From contig SOHS01000034.1 in NCBI GenBank assembly GCA_004377135.1, positions 1 to 22,868 on the forward strand: a stretch of DNA of 22,868 bases, read 5' to 3'. Positions 1-6,969 of this stretch are shown piece after piece. How positions within the stretch are numbered: position 1 is the first letter of the stretch; each line of letters starts with the position of its first letter. Origin of the DNA: Dehalococcoidia bacterium. Its GTDB lineage: Bacteria; Chloroflexota; Dehalococcoidia; GIF9; AB-539-J10. The position numbers and the translations under genes are program-made. A model generated the notes under the pieces. That model had not been told where the DNA came from, ran no database searches, and saw nothing but the letters and a program-made list of their open reading frames with translations.

Positions 1-520
1 AGAGGAACATAAGCAGGGCAGCGATGCTTTTGGCATCGCAGATTTCGCCCGAGGTGATAAGCCGGGGTATCTCATCCGGGGAAACGCGGACCAGCTCGAT
101 GTCTTCAGTATCCTCAGCCATGAGACGACCGGGCACAAGGTCACTAGCCACAAAGCAATGGAGATACTCGGTGCCATAGCCTGGGATGGAATAAAAGCCC
201 CCCAATTTGTCTATTTTTCGGGGGAGATAGCCAATTTCCTCCTGTAATTCGCGGCGCACAGAGTCAATGGGCTCTTCACCGGGGTCAATGCCACCAGCCG
301 GTATTTCCAGAAGAAACCTGTCCACTGGATAGCGGAACTGTCGAACCAGCAGGACATTATCCTGTTCATCAATGGCCACTACAGCTATACAATCGCTGTG
401 CTCCACCACGTCTCTGGTGGTTTTTCTGCCGCCAGCTTTCTCTACGGTGTCCACACGCATATTCACCGCGTGCCCCTGGTAAATCTGTTGGGTAGCTAGC
501 GTCTTTTCCGGCTTTACCAT
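1..520 (-). CDS. Nudix hydrolase, ADP-ribose pyrophosphatase type (3' end beyond window)
   Basis: Translating the minus strand from the ATG at 520 gives an uninterrupted reading frame to the window edge (about 173 residues, C-terminus missing). It carries a complete Nudix box, GX5EX7REUXEEXGU, read as G-IDPGE-E...RRELQEEIGY. The flanking sequence, with LLVRQFRYPVD before the box and GFYSIPGYGTEYLHCFVA after it, is typical of the ADP-ribose/nucleoside-diphosphate-sugar pyrophosphatase branch, which splits ADP-ribose to AMP and ribose 5-phosphate. The gene starts 45 bp after the acetyltransferase stop and is the last visible member of an operon headed by NAD kinase, so a house-cleaning role in NAD turnover is plausible. 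No strong Shine-Dalgarno precedes the ATG. The family is certain; the substrate is inferred. Confidence 0.9.
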   Translation of the reverse strand, partial: MVKPEKTLATQQIYQGHAVNMRVDTVEKAGGRKTTRDVVEHSDCIAVVAIDEQDNVLLVRQFRYPVDRFLLEIPAGGIDPGEEPIDSVRRELQEEIGYLPRKIDKLGGFYSIPGYGTEYLHCFVASDLVPGRLMAEDTEDIELVRVSPDEIPRLITSGEICDAKSIAALLMFL

Positions 521-565
521 ACTCTTGCTACATAGCTAAAATTGCTTCGCTTTGCTTGCAGAGCC

Positions 566-1030
566 TCAAAGGTGGCGAATAAGAGCTACTTCATCGCAGT
601 TGGGAAACTTGGGACAGCGATAGCATTCCGCCCATACCTTCTGGGGCAGTTCCGTTTTGTCAATTAGCTTAAAGCCATGTCTTTCAAAAAAAGCCGGCTT
701 ACGAACGAGACAAAAAATCTTGGGTATACCTAATTCCTTAGCCTCTTCGAGACAAGCCTGGGCAAGCAAATAGCCAATCCTTTGGTTCTGTTCCTTTTCA
801 TAGACAGCCAGAGACCTGATTTCAGCTAAATCGAGCCAGTTAACGTGCAATGCCGCGCAAGCGATAACCTGATTTCCTTTTCTGACTACGAAGTAATCTC
901 TAATATCCTCATATATTTCAGATAAGGCACGAGGCAACATCTCCCCCTTATCAGCAAAGTGACTGATCATCTGGTGGATGGAGGTAGCATCGCTCACCCT
1001 TGCCCTATCAACCTTTATATCAGCTTTCAT
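566..1030 (-). CDS. GNAT N-acetyltransferase, short N-acetylglutamate synthase (ArgA)-like
   Basis: A 154-residue GNAT-fold protein. The acetyl-CoA region is visible in the middle (IRSLAV, then a Q-R-I-G-Y-LL pyrophosphate loop at about residues 82-88), followed by the FFERHGF motif near residue 114. The C-terminal part, LPQKVWAECYRCPKFPNCDE, is the signature of stand-alone or ArgH-fused ArgA-like acetyltransferases that make N-acetylglutamate from glutamate and acetyl-CoA, the first step of arginine synthesis. The ATG overlaps the end of the NAD kinase gene by 11 nt, so translation is probably coupled. No arginine genes are nearby, so the glutamate substrate is a family-based inference; a different amine acceptor remains possible. 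Confidence 0.82.
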   Translation of the reverse strand: MKADIKVDRARVSDATSIHQMISHFADKGEMLPRALSEIYEDIRDYFVVRKGNQVIACAALHVNWLDLAEIRSLAVYEKEQNQRIGYLLAQACLEEAKELGIPKIFCLVRKPAFFERHGFKLIDKTELPQKVWAECYRCPKFPNCDEVALIRHL

Positions 1031-1841
1031 TTCTTCTTCCTCCCATTTTTTGCCACAGCGAGCTATAAAAATGGGTCGGCTCGTGAATTCTTAAGAAGCG
1101 AGCTATGTGAGGGCTGAGTTTCACTCTGATATTTTGCCCGTCTGACAATGGCAATTCAACTTGTCCGTCAATGCTAAGTATAGCCTTCTCTCTTAAGGCG
1201 ACCTTTAAATCCACTATGCTCTGCGGAGGCAGTACCAGGGCATGACTCAATCCCAGGTGGCAGGATATTGGTTGGAGAACGATTTCCTTGGATTGAGGAT
1301 GAAGAATTGGTCCGCCAGATGCCAGAGAATAGCTGGTGCTCCCGGTAGCGGAGGCCACAATTATGCCATCAGCCCGGTAAGTGGTTATCGCTGCGCCATC
1401 AATTTCTACTTCTATGTTAACCAGGCGGACTGCCACACTTCGTAGTACCACGTCATTCAAGGCATGAAAGCTTTTGTCTTCAAACCGAGCCTCGAGCATG
1501 GCCCTTTCCTCGATCCAGCCTTTACCCTCGAGCAAATCGGGTAAATCGGATAAGACCTCATTGCCATCTATCTCTGTTATAAATCCCAGCCTGCCCAGGT
1601 TTATACCTAAAATGGGTACCGGCAGGGGGATTACGATTCGAGCAGAATGGAGGATAGTGCCATCTCCGCCAATACTGAGAATTAACTCTGTGCCCGCAAC
1701 CCGGGGTTTAGCTTCATCCTCGTCCCAGGCTGAGCATCGCCACGAAGAGACTCCTCGAGAGGATAGAAACTCTTCCAGTTTCTCAGCTAAGTCTCGGGCT
1801 TTCTCCCGTAGGGGGTGATACAGAATACCAATACGCTTCAC
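1020..1841 (-). CDS. nadK: NAD kinase
   Basis: A 273-residue ATP-NAD kinase that phosphorylates NAD to NADP, at normal family length. The diagnostic GGDGT motif is at residues 58-62 (SIGGDGTILHSAR), followed by NLGRLGFITEI, the conserved ND pair at 129-130 (ALNDVVLR), and the substrate region ADGIIVASATGSTSYSLASGG at about 157-177. The start is GTG at 1841 with no Shine-Dalgarno in front; the promoter predicted just upstream would start transcription only a few nucleotides before it. The gene heads an operon with the GNAT and Nudix genes. Confidence 0.95.
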   Translation of the reverse strand: MKRIGILYHPLREKARDLAEKLEEFLSSRGVSSWRCSAWDEDEAKPRVAGTELILSIGGDGTILHSARIVIPLPVPILGINLGRLGFITEIDGNEVLSDLPDLLEGKGWIEERAMLEARFEDKSFHALNDVVLRSVAVRLVNIEVEIDGAAITTYRADGIIVASATGSTSYSLASGGPILHPQSKEIVLQPISCHLGLSHALVLPPQSIVDLKVALREKAILSIDGQVELPLSDGQNIRVKLSPHIARFLRIHEPTHFYSSLWQKMGGRRNES

Positions 1842-1851
1842 AGGTGAACGA

Positions 1852-1881
1852 AGTGTAGCACTGGCGAATTCTGGCTGTCAA
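1852..1881 (-). promoter_or_regulatory. Sigma-70-type promoter of the nadK operon, nearly leaderless
   Basis: On the minus strand, TTGACA (1876-1881) is followed by an 18-bp spacer and TACACT (1852-1857). The expected transcription start, about 7 nt after the -10, falls near 1845, while the GTG start codon begins at 1841. The -35 box lies inside a perfect 7-bp inverted repeat, CTGTCAA-N5-TTGACAG (1875-1893), which looks like an operator. The promoter call comes from consensus match only. Confidence 0.6.
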
Positions 1882-1934
1882 ACGAGTTGACAGAATCAAA
1901 TCATGTCGCTTAACAGGAATTAAGTGCGGAATGC

Positions 1935-2732
1935 TTACTTCCCCTTGAACGTGGGCAAGGGCTTCTTCTCCAGGAAGGCTTTCACGCTCTCGCGGTGGTC
2001 CTCACTCTGCCGGCATATCCGTATGGAGTCGGTCTCAAGGTCAAGTTGACGCGCCAGCCTGTCGAAGAGACCGCGCCACACCATCTTCTTGGTTAGTTCT
2101 ACAGAAAGAGGTGCCTGCTGAACAATCTTGTTGGCTAATTCCCTGGTTGTCTTCATCAGGTCATCAGGTGGAACGACCCGGCTGACAAGGCCGATTCGCA
2201 AGGCTTCGGCGGCATCGATTAACTCGGCTGTGTACATTAATTCCAGAGCACTGGACATTCCCGCGGCCAGAGGCAGGTAACATGTCAGACCGAAGTCAGG
2301 CACCAGTGCCCGTGCCACCTGGGCGACACCAAACCTGGCTGTCTCCGAGGCTATTCTGATGTCACAGCTCAGTGCTAGAGATAGGCCGGCGCCAACACAG
2401 GGCCCATTTATAGCGGCAATGGTTGGTTTCAGCAGCTTGGGGAAGATATCAGCAGCGGGCCACCCGGTTACCTGGAGACGGTTGAAGCGGGATTGCTCGG
2501 CAGCCCCGGTCAGCAATTGCATGGCGGAGACGTCAGCGCCGGAACAGAAACCACGCCCGGCACCGGTAACAATCAATACCCTGACACTGTCATCTTGGGC
2601 CACTTCATCTACCGCCAGAGGCAGGTTCATACCCATTTTCACGGTAAGGGCGTTCAACTTATTCGGTACATTGAGGGTCAAAGTGGCAATGCCGCAATCA
2701 TCCTTTTCCAGTAACAGGTCTTCATACTCCAT
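1935..2732 (-). CDS. Enoyl-CoA hydratase/isomerase family protein
   Basis: A 265-residue crotonase-fold protein. The CoA/oxyanion motif GAGRGFCSGADVSA lies at about residues 57-70 and the second oxyanion segment GPCVGAGLSLALSCDIRIA at 110-128. Compared with classical hydratases (rat ECH Glu144 and Glu164), the first glutamate position appears to be Gln138 while Glu164 is kept; the segment LVPDFGLTCYLP with Asp146 resembles PaaG-type enoyl-CoA isomerases. Either hydration or double-bond isomerisation of an enoyl-CoA is possible. A strong AGGAGGTGA ribosome site precedes the ATG. It stands alone, with its own promoter, and no other beta-oxidation gene is visible. Confidence 0.88.
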   Translation of the reverse strand: MEYEDLLLEKDDCGIATLTLNVPNKLNALTVKMGMNLPLAVDEVAQDDSVRVLIVTGAGRGFCSGADVSAMQLLTGAAEQSRFNRLQVTGWPAADIFPKLLKPTIAAINGPCVGAGLSLALSCDIRIASETARFGVAQVARALVPDFGLTCYLPLAAGMSSALELMYTAELIDAAEALRIGLVSRVVPPDDLMKTTRELANKIVQQAPLSVELTKKMVWRGLFDRLARQLDLETDSIRICRQSEDHRESVKAFLEKKPLPTFKGK

Positions 2733-2772
2733 CCTGGTTCACCTCCTGTTCGTATCGTTAGTTAAAAGAACA

Positions 2773-2801
2773 ATTATAGCAGAGGCGGAGAGATTTTTTG
2801 A
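2773..2801 (-). promoter_or_regulatory. Probable promoter of the enoyl-CoA hydratase-family gene
   Basis: The minus strand carries a perfect TATAAT (2773-2778) about 40 bp before the ATG. The -35 at the proper distance is poor (TCAAAA at 2796-2801). The site lies in the 84-bp gap after hypE, so the gene is probably transcribed separately from the hyp operon, although read-through cannot be excluded. Confidence 0.45.
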
Positions 2802-2816
2802 CCATCCGGCAACCAC

Positions 2817-3830
2817 TTAGCATATTCGAGGCAGCAATTCCCCGGATAGCATATCAACGATTCGAGAAGGGCCGAGCTTTGTTTTCATTACCACCTTCCC
2901 CGGGTGCTCGTTGGTAACCTCGCCGATGATAGCAGCATCTCTACCATAGCTATTTTTTCTCATTCGGGCAAGAATCTTGTCGGCATCGGCGGAGTCAGCT
3001 ACAGCTACAACCTTGCCTTCATTAGCCACGTAAAGGGGGTCCAGTCCCAGGAGCTCGCAGGTGGCTTTGACCTCGTCCTTCACTGGTATCTTAGCCTCAT
3101 CCACCACAATGCCCACTTTTGATTGTCGGGCCAGTTCACTGAGCGTGGTTGCCAGCCCACCCCGGGTAGGGTCGCGGAGGCAATGGATCCTGGACGAGAC
3201 CTCCAGCATCTGAGCCACCAATTTGTTCAACGGAGCGCAGTCGCTTTCCAGAGTCATAGAGAACCTTAGTCCTTCACGCTGACTCATTACAGCTATACCG
3301 TGGTCGCCGATGGTGCCACTGAGCAGAACCTTATCCCCAGCTCTGGCGTTAGCTCCTGAGATATCAACTCCGGGGGAGATTATCCCCACTCCCGAGGTGG
3401 TGATAAACAACTTGTCAGCTTGTCCTCGATTTACCACCTTGGTATCCCCAGCGATAATATTAACCTCGGCTTCTTCAGCAGCTTTCTTGATTGATTGCAC
3501 TATCTGCTCAAGCTCACTTAAGAGGAAGCCTTCTTCTATTATTGCCGAGAGGCTCAAATATAGAGGTCTGGCTCCATTCATAGCTAAGTCGTTAACCGTG
3601 CCGCAAACAGACAGCTTGCCGATATCGCCGCCTGGGAAAAAAATGGGATTTACCACGTAGCCATCGGTGGTGAAAGCCAGCCGCCCGCTGGCTTCGAAGA
3701 TAGCTGAATCATCTAGTTTATTCAATGCCGGATTAGCCAGGAAGGGAAGGAATTTTTTCTCCACCAGTTCATGGCTCAATTTGCCACCACTGCCATGGGC
3801 TAAGAGAATGCGATCATCCACCTGCTCCAT
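2817..3830 (-). CDS. hypE: Hydrogenase maturation factor HypE (carbamoyl dehydratase)
   Basis: A 337-residue PurM/AIR-synthase-like protein. HypE dehydrates the carbamoyl group placed on its C-terminal cysteine by HypF to a thiocyanate, which becomes the CN ligand of the [NiFe]-hydrogenase active site. The N-terminal HGSGG motif, FTTDGYVVNPIFFPGGDIG, the DPTRGGL motif and the invariant C-terminus PRIC, ending in the catalytic Cys, are all present. The reading frame is open further upstream, but that part overlaps hypD. I place the start at the ATG at 3830, where an AGGGTAGAT ribosome site overlaps the hypD stop and the product has the normal family length. Confidence 0.96.
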   Translation of the reverse strand: MEQVDDRILLAHGSGGKLSHELVEKKFLPFLANPALNKLDDSAIFEASGRLAFTTDGYVVNPIFFPGGDIGKLSVCGTVNDLAMNGARPLYLSLSAIIEEGFLLSELEQIVQSIKKAAEEAEVNIIAGDTKVVNRGQADKLFITTSGVGIISPGVDISGANARAGDKVLLSGTIGDHGIAVMSQREGLRFSMTLESDCAPLNKLVAQMLEVSSRIHCLRDPTRGGLATTLSELARQSKVGIVVDEAKIPVKDEVKATCELLGLDPLYVANEGKVVAVADSADADKILARMRKNSYGRDAAIIGEVTNEHPGKVVMKTKLGPSRIVDMLSGELLPRIC

Positions 3831-3837
3831 ATCTACC

Positions 3838-4941
3838 CTAAAAATCTTGCAAATTTTCAGGAGGCCCGTATTGATAATAAGCAGCGCAGGCGCCTTCACT
3901 GGAGACCATGCAGGGACCGACAGGGCTTTCCGGGGTGCAGACCTTTCTAAAGAGTTTGCACTCAAGTGGCATAGCTGCGCCACGGATTACATCCCCGCAC
4001 CGGCATCCTTTAGGCTCCCTCGGTGGTTTCGGGCTCACTGAAAAAGCCTTGTCGGCGTCAAATTGCTCGTATTTTCCTCTCACTTTCAAGCCACTTTGAG
4101 GGACAATCCCGATCCCCCTCCAGTTAGCTTCGCCGATCTCAAAAACATTCTCCGTAAGTTGCCAGGCTTTTATATTTCCCTCTGGCCTTACTACTCGGGG
4201 GTAAGCTATCTCCACTTTGGGTTCGCCCTTTTCAATTTGTTCCACCAGCTTGTCTATGCATAACAGGATATCCAGTGGTTCAAATCCCGAGATGACACAG
4301 GCAACTCTATAATCTCGGGGGATAAATTCGTAGGGATGAGAGCCAATTATAACGCTAACATGCCCGGGACAGACGATGCCGTCAAGCTTTATCTCGCCTG
4401 AATCAAGCAGCACTTTCATCACCGGCGGGGTCAGCTTATTAAGAGATAGAACGTAAAAGTTTTCTATTTTATCCTGTTGTGCCTTAAGTATAGAAGCAGC
4501 TATGGTCGGCGCCGTGGTCTCAAAGCCGATGCCGATGAAGATGACTGATTTCCTAGGGTTGGCTCTTGCTATCTCTACAGCGTCTATAGTGGAATATACT
4601 ATTCGGACATCTGCTCCCTCAGCCTTCGCCTGTTGCAAGCTCGAATAGCTGCCGGGAACTCTTATCATGTCCCCGAAAGTAGTGATGATAACGTCGGGCA
4701 GGTGTGCCAGGGCGATGGCTTTGTCCAGGTCAGCGGTGGCTGTAACACAGACGGGGCAGCCTGGCCCTGACCTCATTTCCACAGTTTTGGGAACTAATTG
4801 GCGAATTCCATATCGTAATATGGCATGCGTGTGCCCACCGCAAAATTCCATTAGTCTTATGGTTGTGGTGGAGCGCTTAGCAATTTTGTATGCTAGCCCT
4901 CTGGCTAGCTTGTTGTCCTGATACTCGTCAATGAACTTCAT
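3838..4941 (-). CDS. hypD: Hydrogenase maturation factor HypD
   Basis: A 367-residue iron-sulfur protein that forms the HypCD scaffold on which the Fe(CN)2CO unit of [NiFe]-hydrogenases is assembled. Visible signatures are CGGHTH (Cys34), GPGCPVC (Cys62 and Cys65), GFETTAPT, and the cysteine-rich C-terminal region with CRCGD, a following C-x-L-F segment, and GPCMVSSEGACAAYY, which holds the [4Fe-4S] ligands. The start overlaps the end of hypC by 14 nt and hypE begins 7 nt after the stop, so the three genes are almost certainly co-transcribed and translationally coupled. Length and motif order match the family throughout. Confidence 0.97.
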   Translation of the reverse strand: MKFIDEYQDNKLARGLAYKIAKRSTTTIRLMEFCGGHTHAILRYGIRQLVPKTVEMRSGPGCPVCVTATADLDKAIALAHLPDVIITTFGDMIRVPGSYSSLQQAKAEGADVRIVYSTIDAVEIARANPRKSVIFIGIGFETTAPTIAASILKAQQDKIENFYVLSLNKLTPPVMKVLLDSGEIKLDGIVCPGHVSVIIGSHPYEFIPRDYRVACVISGFEPLDILLCIDKLVEQIEKGEPKVEIAYPRVVRPEGNIKAWQLTENVFEIGEANWRGIGIVPQSGLKVRGKYEQFDADKAFSVSPKPPREPKGCRCGDVIRGAAMPLECKLFRKVCTPESPVGPCMVSSEGACAAYYQYGPPENLQDF

Positions 4942-5155
4942 TTAGACTTGCGATCTCTTCCAGGAGCTTCAGAGTCTCCTCGGCTTCAGCTTCATCTATG
5001 ACGCTTATGGCATATCCCGTATGGAGCAATACATAATCACCAACCTTAGCCTCTGGAGTAAAGGCAATGCTAACTCGACGCCTTACCCCGGCGATCTCTG
5101 TTTCCGCCGCATCCCCGTCTATAGAAACAATTTTTACTGGTACTGCTAAACACAT
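4928..5155 (-). CDS. hypC: Hydrogenase assembly chaperone HypC/HupF
   Basis: A 75-residue chaperone starting MCLAVPVKIV. Cys2, exposed after removal of the initiator Met, binds the iron centre with HypD and delivers it to the hydrogenase large-subunit precursor. The centre has the usual beta-barrel pattern ending GDYVLLHTGYAIS, and a short acidic helix follows. The start codon is set by Cys2 and by a GGGAGG ribosome site just upstream. It is the first gene of hypC-hypD-hypE. hypA, hypB, hypF and the hydrogenase genes are not in this window and must lie elsewhere. Confidence 0.95.
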   Translation of the reverse strand: MCLAVPVKIVSIDGDAAETEIAGVRRRVSIAFTPEAKVGDYVLLHTGYAISVIDEAEAEETLKLLEEIASLNEVH

Positions 5156-5185
5156 GGCCTCCCGTATTTTAGCCTAAGTTAACCC

Positions 5186-5210
5186 ATAATACAAATCAGT
5201 GCCTTAAGCC
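5186..5210 (-). promoter_or_regulatory. Possible hypCDE promoter
   Basis: The minus strand has TATTAT (5186-5191) about 30 bp before the hypC ATG, with TTGGCT as a possible -35 at a short 15-bp spacing. It shares the 133-bp divergent region with the ilvD promoter. The match is only moderate. Confidence 0.35.
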
Positions 5211-5224
5211 AAAAAAACATCGTA

Positions 5225-5253
5225 TTGACGCTGGTTGGGTGTTATGCTATTTT
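5225..5253 (+). promoter_or_regulatory. Promoter of the ilvDBNC operon
   Basis: TTGACG (5225-5230), a 17-bp spacer and TATTTT (5248-5253) form a good sigma-70-type promoter. The predicted start near 5260 leaves an untranslated leader of only about 28 nt before the ilvD ATG, with a GGGAG ribosome site at 5274-5278. That leaves no room for a leader peptide attenuator or a T-box, so branched-chain amino acid control, if any, must act at the promoter or on the enzymes. Confidence 0.6.
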
Positions 5254-5288
5254 ACGCAACATAGTTGATTTACGGGAGTGTAATTTAA

Positions 5289-6956
5289 ATGCGCAGCGAC
5301 ATAGTGAAGAAGGGCATCGAAAGGGCGCCTCACAGATCGCTGTTGCGGGCTGTCGGCTGCTCTTCGGACGATTGGGATAAGCCGTTTATTGGAGTAATCA
5401 ATAGCTTTACCGAGGTCGTCCCAGGGCATATCCATTTACAAACAATTGCCAAGGCGGTAAAGGAGGGGATTCGTAGTCGGGGTGGGGTACCGTTTGAGTG
5501 CAATACCATAGCTGTTTGCGATGGTATCGCTATGAACCATCCGGGAATGAGATACAGTTTACCCAGCCGGGAGCTCATTGCTGACTCGGTGGAAATCCTG
5601 GCTCAGGCACATGCCTTCGATGGCCTGGTATTCATCCCGAATTGCGACAAGGTCATTCCCGGGATGCTGATGGCCGCGGTCAGGCTTAATTTGCCCTCTG
5701 TCTTTGTGAGCGGCGGCCCCATGCTGGCCGGGAAGTTTGGTCAGGGAAGCGCTGCCAGGTCCGTTGACCTTATTACGGTATTTCAAGCTGTAGGCGAGGT
5801 AGCTAGAGGTAAGATGACCGAGGTTGAGTTGCAGGAACTGGAGATGGTCGCCTGTCCCGGTTGTGGGAGCTGTGCCGGGATGTTCACTGCTAATACCATG
5901 AATTGTCTCAGTGAAGCCCTGGGGATGGCTTTGCCGGGTAACGGCACGATACCAGCAGTGGAAGAACGGCGGGTAAAACTTGCCTATAGAGCCGGGCAGC
6001 AAGTCATGGAAACATTAGCTAAAGATATTTGGCCTAAGGATGTTATCACCAGGGATTCTCTTTACAATGCCTTCGCTGTGGACATGGCTCTGGGGGGCAG
6101 CACAAATTCCGTGTTGCATCTTGCTGCCATAGCGCACGAAGCTGGGATAGATTTTCCCCTGTCCCTGGTAAATGAGATTAGCGACTCCGTTCCTCATATC
6201 TGTAAATTAAGTCCGGCCAGCGATTATCACATTGAGGACCTGGACTTAGCCGGTGGCATTCCTGCGATAATGCACGAACTGTCTGGATTGCTGAAGCTTG
6301 AGGCGAACACCATTTTGGGCAAGCCGTTAGGCGACATAGCAAAGGAAGCAAAAGTTAGAAATAGAGAGGTAATCCGCCCCCTGTCACAACCACATGCCAC
6401 TACTGGTGGTATTAGCATATTATTTGGCAATCTGGCGCCCGATGGCAGCGTGGTCAAAAGTGCTGCAGTGGCTCCTGAGATGTTAGTTCATCGGGGTCCA
6501 GCGAGAGTTTTCAATAGTGAGGAGGAAGCTACGGCGGCGATAATGAAAGGCGAATTTAAGTCAGGCGAGGTAATCGTCATTCGCTATGAAGGCCCCAAAG
6601 GAGGGCCAGGAATGCGGGAGATGTTAGCAGCCACTTCCCTCCTCAGTGGTATGGGTATGGATAAAGAGGTAGCTCTTGTTACGGATGGACGCTTTTCCGG
6701 AGGCACGCGAGGAGCAGCCATTGGTCATGTCTCTCCTGAGGGGGCAGAGAAAGGTCCTATAGCGGCTTTGCGGGATGGTGATATGATTAACATAAACATA
6801 CCTGACCATAAATTGGAAGTAGAATTAAGCCAAAAAGAGCTAAAACAGCGGTTGGATGCATTGCCTGCCTTTGAACCCAAGATTAAAACTGGCTATCTCA
6901 AGCGGTATAGCGATAAGGTAAGCTCGGCCAGCACTGGTGCGGTGTTTGCTGGATAA
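5289..6956 (+). CDS. ilvD: Dihydroxy-acid dehydratase
   Basis: A 555-residue iron-sulfur dehydratase for the third shared step of valine and isoleucine synthesis (2,3-dihydroxyisovalerate to 2-oxoisovalerate, and the methylvalerate equivalent). Visible motifs are SNCDK-like FIPNCDKVIPGM with Cys119, ACPGCGSCAGMFTANTMN (Cys189, Cys192, Cys195) and TDGRFSGGTRGAAIGHVSPE near the C-terminus. The N-terminal segment reads VVPGHIHL as in E. coli IlvD, and not the PCNxHL of plant-type [2Fe-2S] enzymes, which fits the oxygen-labile [4Fe-4S] class and an anaerobic host. It heads the ilvDBNC operon; its stop overlaps the ilvB ribosome site. Confidence 0.97.
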   Translation: MRSDIVKKGIERAPHRSLLRAVGCSSDDWDKPFIGVINSFTEVVPGHIHLQTIAKAVKEGIRSRGGVPFECNTIAVCDGIAMNHPGMRYSLPSRELIADSVEILAQAHAFDGLVFIPNCDKVIPGMLMAAVRLNLPSVFVSGGPMLAGKFGQGSAARSVDLITVFQAVGEVARGKMTEVELQELEMVACPGCGSCAGMFTANTMNCLSEALGMALPGNGTIPAVEERRVKLAYRAGQQVMETLAKDIWPKDVITRDSLYNAFAVDMALGGSTNSVLHLAAIAHEAGIDFPLSLVNEISDSVPHICKLSPASDYHIEDLDLAGGIPAIMHELSGLLKLEANTILGKPLGDIAKEAKVRNREVIRPLSQPHATTGGISILFGNLAPDGSVVKSAAVAPEMLVHRGPARVFNSEEEATAAIMKGEFKSGEVIVIRYEGPKGGPGMREMLAATSLLSGMGMDKEVALVTDGRFSGGTRGAAIGHVSPEGAEKGPIAALRDGDMININIPDHKLEVELSQKELKQRLDALPAFEPKIKTGYLKRYSDKVSSASTGAVFAG

Positions 6957-6969
6957 GGAGTTATTCTAT

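Noticed and set aside
1242..1818. Open frames on the plus strand across the nadK gene
   Set aside because: They are antisense to a clearly conserved NAD kinase, have no recognisable motifs and no ribosome sites.
3831..3983. N-terminal extension of HypE by 51 residues
   Set aside because: It overlaps the conserved cysteine-rich C-terminus of HypD; the ATG at 3830 gives the normal HypE length and has a ribosome site.
5254..5288. T-box, leader peptide or riboswitch before ilvD
   Set aside because: The predicted leader is only about 28 nt and has no specific structure.
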